This document shows, one piece after another, positions 54,327 through 62,625 of a stretch of DNA of 64,000 nucleotides. A program made the translations under genes and the position numbers. Every line of letters starts with the position of its first letter. The first letter of the stretch is position 1. The notes below the pieces were generated by a model. That model saw only the letters and a program-made list of their open reading frames with translations. It was not told the DNA's origin and did no database searches. This DNA is from Synechococcus sp. RSCCF101 (lineage in GTDB: Bacteria; Cyanobacteriota; Cyanobacteriia; PCC-6307; Cyanobiaceae), in contig NZ_CP035632.1 in the NCBI RefSeq assembly GCF_008807075.1, positions 992,001-1,056,000 on the forward strand. Direction: 5' to 3'.

Positions 54327-55898
54327 ATGGCCGGGGCGAGCGACGGGCGAAGGGAGGCATCCAGCCAGCGCAGGCTGGGGATCTGGGTGCTGGGGGATCA
54401 GCTCCACGCCGGGCAGGCAGCCCTCGCCTCCAGCGGACCCGGCGACTGTCGGGTGCTGCTGCTCCAGAGCCTGGATCAGGCGGCCCGGCGCCGCTGCCAC
54501 CGCCAGAAGCTGGTGCTGGTCTGGAGTGCGATGCGCCATTTCGCGGCCGAACTGAGGGCCGCGGGGTGGGTGGTGGATGCGGTGAGCGCCGAGAGCTACG
54601 GCCGCGGCCTGCGCCGCTGGATCGAGGCCCACGGGGTGCAGGAGCTGCGACTGATGGAGCCGGCCGACCGCGGATTCCGCTCCCTGGTGATGGGTCTGCT
54701 CGAGCCGATCCCGAATCCACCCGAGCTGGTCTGGGTGCCCTCCAACGCGTTCCTCTGGAGCCGGGAGGCCTTTGCCGGCTGGGCCGGCCGGCACCGGCAG
54801 CTGCGGATGGAGTCCTTCTACCGGGACGGGAGGCGCCGCTTCGGTGTGCTGATGGAGGGAGAGGGAGCCGCCGCCACACCGATGGGGGGACGCTGGAACT
54901 TCGATAAGGAGAACCGCCGCCCACCTCGGAAGGGCCTGGCGCCGCCGCCACCGCTGCGCTGGACCCCCGACGCGATCACGGCGGAGGTGATCGAGCATGT
55001 GGCGAGCCTGCCTGACCTGCCCGGCAGCGTGGACGGGTTCGGCTGGCCCGTGACCCGGGCCCAGGCGCTCGAGGCCCTGGAGCATTTCATCGCCACCCGC
55101 CTGGCGGACTTCGGCACCTACCAGGACGCCATGGTGCGCGGCCAGCCCACCATGTGGCACGCCCTGCTGAGCTCCTCGCTCAACCTGGGCCTGCTGCAGC
55201 CGCTGGAGGTGATCCGCCGGCTGGAGCAGCGCGGCCTGGAGGACGACGTGCCCCTCAACGCCCTCGAGGGGGTGATCCGGCAGATCCTCGGCTGGCGGGA
55301 GTACACCCATGGCCTGCACCACTGGTTCGGGGAGGACTACGGCCGCAGCAACGCCCTGGACGCCCATCGCCCCCTCCCCGACTGGCTCGAGGCCCTCGGG
55401 GGCAGCGGCATGGCCTGCATGGACACGGTGCTGGGGGAGATCCGCGACTCGGCCTACGCCCACCACATCCAGCGGCTGATGATCCTGGGCAACTACGGGC
55501 TGCTGGCGGGCCTGGATCCCCAGGCCTTCACCGGCTGGTTCCGCCGGCTGTTCATCGATTCGGCCGACTGGGTCATGGAAACCAACGTGATCGGCATGGC
55601 GCTCCACGCCGACGGTGGCCGGCTCGCCAGCAAGCCCTATGCCGCCAGCGGCAGCTACGTGAACCGCATGAGCGACTACTGCCGCCAGTGCCGCTTCAAG
55701 CCCAAGCAGCGCAGCGGCGAGGAGGCCTGCCCCTTCACCTCCCTCTACTGGGACTTCCTGGCCCGGCATCGGGACCGCTTCGGCGCCCATCCGCGCATGG
55801 CGCTGGTCTACAAGCAGCTCGAGAAGATCCCCGCCGGGGAACTGGAGGCCACTCGCGCAGCGGCAGCACGGCATCTGCAGGGCACCGGCGCTTCCTAA
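54327..55898 (+). CDS. FeS-type photolyase/cryptochrome (FeS-BCP, CryB/PhrB family)
   Basis: A 523-residue flavoprotein of the bacterial (6-4) photolyase/CryPro group. The N-terminal Rossmann part has GIWVLGDQLHAGQAAL. The C-terminal FAD domain has GWREYTHGLHHWFGEDYG, AHHIQRLMILGNYGLL and SADWVMETNVIGMALHADGG. Four cysteines fit the [4Fe-4S] ligands of this group: one in GSGMACMDTVL, two in DYCRQCRF and one in EEACPFT. A role in light-driven repair of (6-4) lesions is inferred from the family. It follows uvrC and a small exported protein. Confidence 0.9.
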   Translation: MAGASDGRREASSQRRLGIWVLGDQLHAGQAALASSGPGDCRVLLLQSLDQAARRRCHRQKLVLVWSAMRHFAAELRAAGWVVDAVSAESYGRGLRRWIEAHGVQELRLMEPADRGFRSLVMGLLEPIPNPPELVWVPSNAFLWSREAFAGWAGRHRQLRMESFYRDGRRRFGVLMEGEGAAATPMGGRWNFDKENRRPPRKGLAPPPPLRWTPDAITAEVIEHVASLPDLPGSVDGFGWPVTRAQALEALEHFIATRLADFGTYQDAMVRGQPTMWHALLSSSLNLGLLQPLEVIRRLEQRGLEDDVPLNALEGVIRQILGWREYTHGLHHWFGEDYGRSNALDAHRPLPDWLEALGGSGMACMDTVLGEIRDSAYAHHIQRLMILGNYGLLAGLDPQAFTGWFRRLFIDSADWVMETNVIGMALHADGGRLASKPYAASGSYVNRMSDYCRQCRFKPKQRSGEEACPFTSLYWDFLARHRDRFGAHPRMALVYKQLEKIPAGELEATRAAAARHLQGTGAS

Positions 55899-55925
55899 GG
55901 TCAGCGGGCCTGCCCTGGCTCACCG

Positions 55926-56498
55926 ATGGCATTACCGGCCGAGGCCTATCTCTGGTTCAAGACCCTCCACATCGTGGGTGTGGTGGTGTGGTTCGCCGGG
56001 CTCTTCTATCTCGTTCGCCTGTTCATCTATCACGTGGAGGCCGAAGCCCTGGAGCCGGCCCTGCGGGAGCCCTTCCGTCAGCAGTACGCCCTGATGGAGA
56101 AACGCCTGGCCAACATCATCACCACCCCGGGGATGGTGGTGGCCGTGAGCATGGCGATCGGGCTGCTGATCAGCCAGCCCGGCTGGTTGAGGGAGGGCTG
56201 GATGCACGCCAAGCTCGCCCTGGTGGCTGCGCTGCTGGCCTACCACGTGTTCTGTTATCGCCTGATGGGCCAGCTGGCATCCGGGACCTGCGGCTGGACC
56301 GGCAGGCAGCTGCGCGCCCTCAATGAACTGCCGACCCTGCTGCTGGTGCTCGTGGTGATGCTGGTGGTCTTCAAGGGTCAGTTCCCCACAGGCGCCGCCA
56401 CCTGGTTCATCGCAGCCCTGGTGGTGGCCATGGCCGGCTCAATCCAGTTCTATGCCCGCTGGCGGCGCCTGCGGGCGGAAGCCCAGGCCCAGGCCTGA
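55926..56498 (+). CDS. hemJ: Protoporphyrinogen oxidase HemJ
   Basis: Oxidises protoporphyrinogen IX to protoporphyrin IX, shared by haem and chlorophyll synthesis; HemJ is the usual form in cyanobacteria. The 190-residue membrane protein starts YLWFKTLHIVGVVVWFAGLF then YLVRLFIYH, with the conserved His residues, and has MEKRLANIITTPGMVVAVSM and about four helices. A charged tail closes the protein. It lies 27 nt after the photolyase gene and 30 nt before the PHP gene. Confidence 0.94.
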   Translation: MALPAEAYLWFKTLHIVGVVVWFAGLFYLVRLFIYHVEAEALEPALREPFRQQYALMEKRLANIITTPGMVVAVSMAIGLLISQPGWLREGWMHAKLALVAALLAYHVFCYRLMGQLASGTCGWTGRQLRALNELPTLLLVLVVMLVVFKGQFPTGAATWFIAALVVAMAGSIQFYARWRRLRAEAQAQA

Positions 56499-56528
56499 TC
56501 GCGATCCCGTCCCGCCGAGCCGACCCCG

Positions 56529-57203
56529 ATGACCACCCTGCAGAGCCCTCCCCGTCTCCGGCATCCCCTGGCCCGGGTGCTGGCCGCGGTGGGGCCGGAC
56601 TGCTGCCCGGAGCGGGTGAACTTCCACTGCCACACGGTCTGCAGCGACGGCAGCCTCGAGCCGGAAGCGCTGGCCCGGCAGGCTCTCGGCATCGGCCTGG
56701 AGCACCTGGCGGTGACCGATCACCACAGCCTGGCGGCCCACAGCCGGCTGGAGGCGGTCTTCGCCGCCGGGTCGGCCGATGGTCAGCCCCGCCCGACCCT
56801 CTGGACCGGCGTGGAGATCAGCTGCCTGCTGCGCCGCTGCCTCGTGCATGTGCTGGCCCTGGGATTCCAGGCGGATGCCCCCTCGATCCGGCCCTACCTC
56901 CAGGGCGACAGCGTCAGCGGCTCCCTGCTGCAGGCGGCCGCCGTGCGCGACGCGGTGCATGAGGCGGGCGGGCTGGTGGTGCTGGCGCACCCGGCCCGCT
57001 ACCGCCTCCCCTTCCAGCCCCTGCTGGAGGAAGCGGCGTCCCTCGGCTTCGACGGTGCCGAGACCTGGTACGACTACGAGATGCAGCCCCACTGGCAGCC
57101 GACCCCGCTGGTCTGCGAGGCCATCGATGCCCTGGCCGGCGAGCTGGGACTGCTGCGCAGCGGCGGAACCGACAGCCACGGTTATTCCCTGCGGGGCCGG
57201 TAG
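56529..57203 (+). CDS. PHP-domain metal-dependent phosphohydrolase
   Basis: A 224-residue PHP-fold protein. Metal ligands are visible in NFHCHTVCSDGSLEPEAL (HxH), LAVTDHHSLAA, GVEISC, VVLAHPARYRLP and GGTDSHG. Free-standing members of this group hydrolyse 3',5'-nucleotide phosphates or oligoribonucleotides, but the substrate here is unknown. It is shorter than the ~280-residue YciV/RnmA type. The gene's stop overlaps a TAGAAT promoter element. Confidence 0.9.
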   Translation: MTTLQSPPRLRHPLARVLAAVGPDCCPERVNFHCHTVCSDGSLEPEALARQALGIGLEHLAVTDHHSLAAHSRLEAVFAAGSADGQPRPTLWTGVEISCLLRRCLVHVLALGFQADAPSIRPYLQGDSVSGSLLQAAAVRDAVHEAGGLVVLAHPARYRLPFQPLLEEAASLGFDGAETWYDYEMQPHWQPTPLVCEAIDALAGELGLLRSGGTDSHGYSLRGR

Positions 57204-57206
57204 AAT
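57201..57206 (+). promoter_or_regulatory. Candidate -10 element (TAGAAT) before the unknown gene
   Basis: TAGAAT, one mismatch from TATAAT, lies 30 nt upstream of the ATG at 57237 and includes the PHP gene stop codon. A short inverted repeat TGTCA-N8-TGACA lies between it and the ATG. No convincing -35 element is seen. Confidence 0.35.
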
Positions 57207-57236
57207 GGACAGGTATGTCAGTGGTTGGTGACACAC

Positions 57237-57773
57237 ATGGGTCTGCTGGATGGTCTGTTCCGGAAGAACAAGAAGGGGAGTGCCGGTTCTGACGGAGGCT
57301 CCGGATCCAAGGAGTTCTTTCTGGACGCCGACGCCTCCACCAGCCTCGGCGACGTCAACTACATGCGGCGCTCGAACACCATCCGCCACACCTTCCCCGG
57401 CACGGCCGACAATCCCGGCAACAAGGAGATGGTGCAGGAGGTCGATTCGATGGCGGCCCGCACCGACAAGGTGAGCGAGGGTCTGCCCGTCGCCAAGCCG
57501 GCCGCGCCGGCTGCAAAGCCCCGCCGCACCGCCACACCGGGCGTGCCCAAGCAGGTCAAGAAGACCTTCGCCTCCCCCATGAGCCAGGCCCAGCTGCAGG
57601 AGCGGCTGCGGGGTTCCGCGGTGAAACCGGCCAACGCTCCGGCGCCGGAAGCCGCTGCGGCATCCGCTGGTGAGAGCGCTTCCGAAGCGACAGCCGCACC
57701 GGTCTCACCCTCCCAGCAGCCTGCCGGCTCGATCGATCCCTTCCGCAACATGGCCCGGGATCTGAACAGCTGA
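57237..57773 (+). CDS. Unknown, mostly disordered protein
   Basis: A 178-residue protein. It opens with an amphipathic, basic MGLLDGLFRKNKKG segment, then an ordered-looking block of about 45 residues (EFFLDADASTSLGDVNYMRR, SNTIRHTFPGT), and a long Ala/Pro/Ser-rich tail with a basic KPRRTATPGVPKQVKKTF patch, ending IDPFRNMARDLNS. The first block and the extreme C-terminus look like short binding motifs. No signal peptide or enzyme motif is seen. I do not recognise it; a scaffolding or adaptor role is a guess. It follows the PHP gene by 33 nt and converges with cobN. Confidence 0.78.
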   Translation: MGLLDGLFRKNKKGSAGSDGGSGSKEFFLDADASTSLGDVNYMRRSNTIRHTFPGTADNPGNKEMVQEVDSMAARTDKVSEGLPVAKPAAPAAKPRRTATPGVPKQVKKTFASPMSQAQLQERLRGSAVKPANAPAPEAAAASAGESASEATAAPVSPSQQPAGSIDPFRNMARDLNS

Positions 57774-57787
57774 GAGCCCAGCAGCCC

Positions 57788-60700
57788 TCAGTTTCCCCGT
57801 TCAATCGTCGCCTCGCTCTCCAGCACCAGCTGGCGCAAGAGCGCCAGCTGAGCATCACCGGCCTGAGTCCAGAGGCCACGGTGGTGGGCCTCCAGCAACC
57901 GCTCGGCCATGTCACGCAGGGCCCAGGGATTGTCGCGCTGCAGGAAGGCCAGGATCTCCGGATCCGTGAACCAGCTCTCGCAGAGAGCGCCATAACTCCA
58001 GGCCGGCACCTCGCCTGAACTGGCGTCGTAGGCGAAGAGGTAATCGATGCTGGCGGCCATCTCGAAGCCGCCGCGGTAGCCGTGACCGCGCATCGCCTCC
58101 AGCCAGCGGGGGTTGAGCAGGCGTGAGCGGATCACCTTGTCCAGCTCGCGGCTGACGCGGTGCAGACGCGGCCGTTCGCTGCGGGAATGGTCGCCAAACC
58201 AGAGCTGGGCTCTGCGGCCGCCCACCGCAGCGATCGCAGCGGCCAGGCCGCCGTGGAACTGGTAGTAGTCATCGGAATCGAGCAGGTCGTGCTCGCGGTT
58301 GTCCTGGTTGTGGATCACCACCTGCAGTCCGGCCAGACGGCGCTCCAGACCCGCCCGATCGGCCACCGGCTCGCCATCGCCCTCGTAGCGCCAGCCGCTC
58401 CAGTTGAGGTAGGCCTGGCCCAGATCCGTCCGGTCCTCCCACTCGCCGCTCTCGATCAGGCCCTGCAGGCCGGCTCCATAGGCGCCGGGGGCCGAGCCGT
58501 AGACCCTTGCCGCCTGACCCTCGTTCCTCAGGGCTGCCGCCAGGGGGTTGTCGCTCTCGCTCTCCTCGAGGGCGGCCACCATGGCGGTGGCCCGGTTCAC
58601 CCAGCCCACCAGCTGCGGGAAGGCATCGCGGAACAGACCGGAGATGCGCAGCGTCACATCCACCCGCGGGCGTCCGAGCAGGCTCAGGGGAATCACCTCC
58701 AGGCCCACCAGGCGCCGGGTCGGGCCATCCCAGACCGGGCGCACCCCCATCAGAGCCAGCATCTGGGCGATGTCCTCCCCGCCGTTGCGCATGGTGGCCG
58801 TGCCCCAGACCGAGAGAGCCAGGCTGCGCAGGGGCTCGCCCTCCTCAAGCAGGTAGAGGTCGAGCAGCTGGGCCGCGCTGCGCTCCCCCAGGCTCCAGGC
58901 CGCCTCGGTGGGCAGGCCGCGCAGATCGACGCTGTAGAAGTTGCGGCCGGTGGGGAGCACATCCGGACGCCCCCGGGTGGGAGCCCCCGAGGGACCGGCC
59001 GCCACCCGCCGGCCCGCCAGCCCGCGAAGCAGCCCCTGCCGCTCCCGCTCCGGGCTGATCAGCAGGGGTGGCAGCACCGTGGCCGCCAGGCGCTCGAGGC
59101 AGGCCGCGGTGGTCGCTCCGGCGGCGGCCTCCGGGACCGGCGCAGAGAGGACAGCGGGCGCATGCTCCAGCCGGGCGCGATCGAGCAGAGCCTCCAGCAG
59201 CGGCCGCGCCAGGGCCTCCAGCAGCGTCACCGCATCCCCGGTCAGACGCAGCGGCGGCAGTCCGCTGATGGCAGCCGGTCCCTGCATCAGGCAACGCCGG
59301 ATCGGTTCGAGGCGCTCCCGGTCGCCGGCAGCCAGTGGCGCCTCCTCCGGCGCGCTCCAGGGGTCCAGCTCCAGACCCAGGTCCAGCGCGAGGGCCTGCG
59401 GCAGTCCCGGTTCACCGGCCAGAGGCGGCCGGCACAGGCAGGCCAGCAGCCCCAGCAGCCGCTCCCGCTCGGGCAGCACCCCGAAGCGGTGCAGGCCGAC
59501 ACGGATCTGGGCCTCCTTGAGTTCGCACAGATAGCCGTCCGCGGCCGCGAAGCGCTCCTCCCGCTCCTCCTCTCCGCTGAGCTCCGGCAGGGCCAGGGCC
59601 TCCAGGGAGGTCTCGATGCGCCCGGCGAGAAGGCCGGCCCGCTCGCCCCCGAGCTGGACGCAGTCCCAGTACTCATCCATCAGCGCCTCGAGCTGCTGCA
59701 GCGGACCATGCAGTCCGGCGCGATCGAGGGGCGGCGTCAGGTGATCGATGATCACCGCCTGCGCCCGTCGCTTGGCCTGTGTGCCCTCGCCCGGGTCGTT
59801 GACGATGAAGGGGTACAGATGGGGCATGGGCCCCAGGGCGAGCTCGGGGTGGCAGGCGGGCGAGAGACCCAGCCCCTTGCCGGGCAGCCACTCCAGGTTG
59901 CCGTGCTTGCCCACGTGCACCACGGCGTGGGCCCGGTGCCGTTCCCGCAGCCAGAGGTAATGGGCCAGATAGGCGTGGGTGGGGGGCAGATCCGGGGCGT
60001 GGTAGCTGAGGGCGGGATCGCGGTCATAGCCGCGGGGCGGCTGCACCAGCAGCACGACATGGCCGAAACGCACCATGGCGATCGGGAAGCCGCCCTCGAC
60101 CAGGCTCGGGTCGGCATCGGGCGGTCCCCAGCGGCGCTCCACATCGCTGCGCAGGGCCTCGGGCAGCCGGTCCCACCAGCGCCGGTAGAGCTCCAGCGGC
60201 AGGCAGTCGCCGGCGGACCGGGACCCGGCTTCCGGATCGTGGGTGCGGCAGGCCAGCACCCGGGCCATCAGCTCGCGGCCGTCCCGGGGGAGGGGCGCGG
60301 AGGAATCCCCATCGTCGAGGCGATACCCCGCCTCGACGAGCCAGTGGAGGATGGCCGCGGCGCTGTCGGGGGTGTCCAGACCGACCCCGTTCGCCAGCCG
60401 CCCATCCCGGCTGGGGTAGTTGGCCAGCACCAGGGCGATGCGTCGCTCGGCCGGCGAGCAGCGGCGCAGGCGCACCCAGGCCAGGGCCAGACGCACGATG
60501 AAGTCGAGCCGTTCCGGGTCCGGCACCAGCCCCTGGAGAGCCGTGGCCAGGTGAGCATCGACGCCGATCGGCTCCTTGAACGCGGCCACCCGGGTGGTGA
60601 TGCGGCCGTCCAGTTCCGGCAGGGCCACCTGCATCGTCAGATCCAGGGGAGCGAGACCGGTGCTGCGCCCCTGCCAGGCGCTGCGCGGCTGCGTGCTCGT

Positions 60701-61555
60701 GAGCACCTGCAGCACCGGCACGTCGAGGGCCTCCCAGAGGGGGGCCCCGAGGCCCGCCTCCTCGAACCGCACCGACGCGAAGGAGGTGCCGCAGAGCACC
60801 AGATCCACCCGTTCCCGGCCGAGCAGGTCGCGCACCCCCTCCTGCACGCCCGGATCGCGCAGGCCACTCACCCAGAGCAGGCGGGGACAGAGGCCCGCCT
60901 CCCGCAGCTGGCGCAGCAGCAGCCGGGGGAAGCGGAGGTCATCGGCCTGGAGCCAGGCCCGGTAGAGCACCACCCCCACCCGGGGGCCGGGATCATCCCG
61001 CCAGTCCCAGGGCTCGGGATCCGGCGGCAGCTCCAGGGGCGGCGGCGGACCCGGATCCTCCGAGCGGGCCAGTCGGTCCATCAGGGACAGCGCCCCGCCC
61101 CAGACCGCCGGCCCGCCGATGCGCAGGCTGGCGGCTAGCGCATCGGCCAGCGGCAGGGGCAGCGAGCCGAGGTAATGCAGGCTGGCGTCCAGTTCCGGAG
61201 CTCCCGCCAGCACGATCAGGTGGCGACCGGGCGCCTGCATCTGCCAGTCCCGCAGGCACTCGAGGCCGTAACTCCAGTGCCCGCGACCACCGAGCAGCCG
61301 CACCAGCACGACCCGGGCCGCAGGCAGGCTGTGACGCACGTAGTGGTCGATCACCGCCGGATGGCTGAGGGCCGCCAGGTTCAGCCCGCGCATTATGGCG
61401 CCACCACGGGCGGCATGGGCTGACCGCGCAGAAGCCAGGGCGGAGAGGTCGGTGTCGGCGCTGCTGAGCACGAGCAGTGGAGCCGCCGGCTGCTCGACGA
61501 ATGCCGGTCGTTCATCGGGCTCGTAGGCCCCGGGGACGGCGGCAAGGCGGTGCAT
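57788..61555 (-). CDS. cobN: Cobaltochelatase subunit CobN
   Basis: Large subunit inserting cobalt into the corrin ring in cobamide synthesis. The 1255-residue protein has the CobN/BchH motif HVGKHGNLEWLPGKGLGLSP, IALVLANYPSRDGRLANGVG and the C-terminal VIHNQDNREHDLLDSDDYYQ then FHGGLAAAI. Magnesium chelatase ChlH is the related alternative, but it is longer and differs in the N-terminus. It is divergent from ilvE by 114 nt. Its product would serve MetH, encoded 1 kb away. Confidence 0.94.
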   Translation of the reverse strand: MHRLAAVPGAYEPDERPAFVEQPAAPLLVLSSADTDLSALASARSAHAARGGAIMRGLNLAALSHPAVIDHYVRHSLPAARVVLVRLLGGRGHWSYGLECLRDWQMQAPGRHLIVLAGAPELDASLHYLGSLPLPLADALAASLRIGGPAVWGGALSLMDRLARSEDPGPPPPLELPPDPEPWDWRDDPGPRVGVVLYRAWLQADDLRFPRLLLRQLREAGLCPRLLWVSGLRDPGVQEGVRDLLGRERVDLVLCGTSFASVRFEEAGLGAPLWEALDVPVLQVLTSTQPRSAWQGRSTGLAPLDLTMQVALPELDGRITTRVAAFKEPIGVDAHLATALQGLVPDPERLDFIVRLALAWVRLRRCSPAERRIALVLANYPSRDGRLANGVGLDTPDSAAAILHWLVEAGYRLDDGDSSAPLPRDGRELMARVLACRTHDPEAGSRSAGDCLPLELYRRWWDRLPEALRSDVERRWGPPDADPSLVEGGFPIAMVRFGHVVLLVQPPRGYDRDPALSYHAPDLPPTHAYLAHYLWLRERHRAHAVVHVGKHGNLEWLPGKGLGLSPACHPELALGPMPHLYPFIVNDPGEGTQAKRRAQAVIIDHLTPPLDRAGLHGPLQQLEALMDEYWDCVQLGGERAGLLAGRIETSLEALALPELSGEEEREERFAAADGYLCELKEAQIRVGLHRFGVLPERERLLGLLACLCRPPLAGEPGLPQALALDLGLELDPWSAPEEAPLAAGDRERLEPIRRCLMQGPAAISGLPPLRLTGDAVTLLEALARPLLEALLDRARLEHAPAVLSAPVPEAAAGATTAACLERLAATVLPPLLISPERERQGLLRGLAGRRVAAGPSGAPTRGRPDVLPTGRNFYSVDLRGLPTEAAWSLGERSAAQLLDLYLLEEGEPLRSLALSVWGTATMRNGGEDIAQMLALMGVRPVWDGPTRRLVGLEVIPLSLLGRPRVDVTLRISGLFRDAFPQLVGWVNRATAMVAALEESESDNPLAAALRNEGQAARVYGSAPGAYGAGLQGLIESGEWEDRTDLGQAYLNWSGWRYEGDGEPVADRAGLERRLAGLQVVIHNQDNREHDLLDSDDYYQFHGGLAAAIAAVGGRRAQLWFGDHSRSERPRLHRVSRELDKVIRSRLLNPRWLEAMRGHGYRGGFEMAASIDYLFAYDASSGEVPAWSYGALCESWFTDPEILAFLQRDNPWALRDMAERLLEAHHRGLWTQAGDAQLALLRQLVLESEATIERGN

Positions 61556-61669
61556 GCGGACCGTGGGGCCTCATCTGGAGAGCATGCTGCTCACCCGGCC
61601 GCATCGATGGCAGCGGCCCCACCGGGGCGGTGAGAAGATCGCTCCCTCACGCTCCGGCCCGCCGCCTCC

Positions 61670-62593
61670 ATGCAGTCGTTCCTCCCCTATGCCTGGTTCC
61701 GCGGGCGCTGCGTGCCGTTCGCGGAGGCCACGGTGTCGGTGGCCACCCACGCCCTGCACTACGGCACCGGCGCCTTCGGGGGGATGCGGGCTCTGCCGAA
61801 CCCGGAGAAGCCCTCCGAGATCCTGCTCTTCCGTGCCGATCGCCACGCCCGGCGTCTCGCCCAGAGCGCGCGTCTGCTGCTCACGGACCTGGCGGAGGCA
61901 ACGGTCCTCGACGCGGTGACGGCCATGCTGCGCGCCAACCGACCGAGCACGCCGAGCTATCTCAGGCCCTTCGTGTACACGAGCGATCTGGGCATCGCAC
62001 CGCGCCTGCACGACATCGAGACCGATTTCCTCATCTATGGCATCGAGCTGGGCGACTACCTCTCACCCGACGGCGTCAGCTGCCGCATCAGCAGCTGGAC
62101 CCGGCAGGAGGACCGCTCCCTGCCGCTGCGGGGCAAGATCAGCGGCGCCTACATCACCAGTTCACTGGCCAAGACCGAGGCGGTGCAGAGCGGCTTCGAT
62201 GAAGCCCTGCTGCTCAACAGCCGCGGCAAGGTGAGCGAGGCCAGCGGCATGAACCTCTTCATCGTCCGCGACGGGGTGCTGATCACCCCCGGCGTGGATC
62301 AGGACATTCTCGAGGGCATCACACGCGCCAGCGTGATCGAGCTGGCCCGCGACATGGGCATTCACGTGGTGGAGCGGGCGGTGGACAAGACCGAGCTGCT
62401 GGTGGCCGACGAGGTCTTCCTCACCGGAACGGCGGCCAAGATCACCCCGATCCGCCGGGTGGAGACCACCGACCTCAGCGGACCCCGCCCGCTGATGACG
62501 GCGCTCAAGCAGAAGCTCACGGCCATCACCGAGGGGCGCGAACCGGCCTATGAGCACTGGGTCACCCGGATCGCCCTCGATCAGGCTTCCTAA
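61670..62593 (+). CDS. ilvE: Branched-chain amino acid aminotransferase
   Basis: PLP fold-type IV transaminase for the last step of valine, leucine and isoleucine synthesis. The 307-residue protein has [20 protein letters not shown], the PLP lysine at about K156 ([13 protein letters not shown]), [14 protein letters not shown] and [17 protein letters not shown]. Length and motifs are standard. metH starts 32 nt after its stop, so the two may be cotranscribed. Confidence 0.96.
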   Translation: MQSFLPYAWFRGRCVPFAEATVSVATHALHYGTGAFGGMRALPNPEKPSEILLFRADRHARRLAQSARLLLTDLAEATVLDAVTAMLRANRPSTPSYLRPFVYTSDLGIAPRLHDIETDFLIYGIELGDYLSPDGVSCRISSWTRQEDRSLPLRGKISGAYITSSLAKTEAVQSGFDEALLLNSRGKVSEASGMNLFIVRDGVLITPGVDQDILEGITRASVIELARDMGIHVVERAVDKTELLVADEVFLTGTAAKITPIRRVETTDLSGPRPLMTALKQKLTAITEGREPAYEHWVTRIALDQAS

Positions 62594-62625
62594 GATCATC
62601 GGCCCAGGCGGAGCGGATCGAGTTG

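Noticed and set aside
58160-61138. A 992-codon open frame antisense to cobN
   Set aside because: Composition is His/Gln/Arg/Gly-rich with no recognisable motif; it is a by-product of GC-rich third codon positions of the real gene. Similar long antisense frames at 151-2229, 3677-4891 and 52184-54076 were rejected for the same reason.
58160-61555. ChlH (magnesium chelatase) instead of CobN
   Set aside because: ChlH is about 1,330 residues with a different N-terminus; length and sequence here fit CobN better.
62594-62625. Cobalamin riboswitch before metH
   Set aside because: Only 32 nt separate ilvE from metH, far too little for the ~200-nt aptamer, and no B12-box-like sequence was seen.
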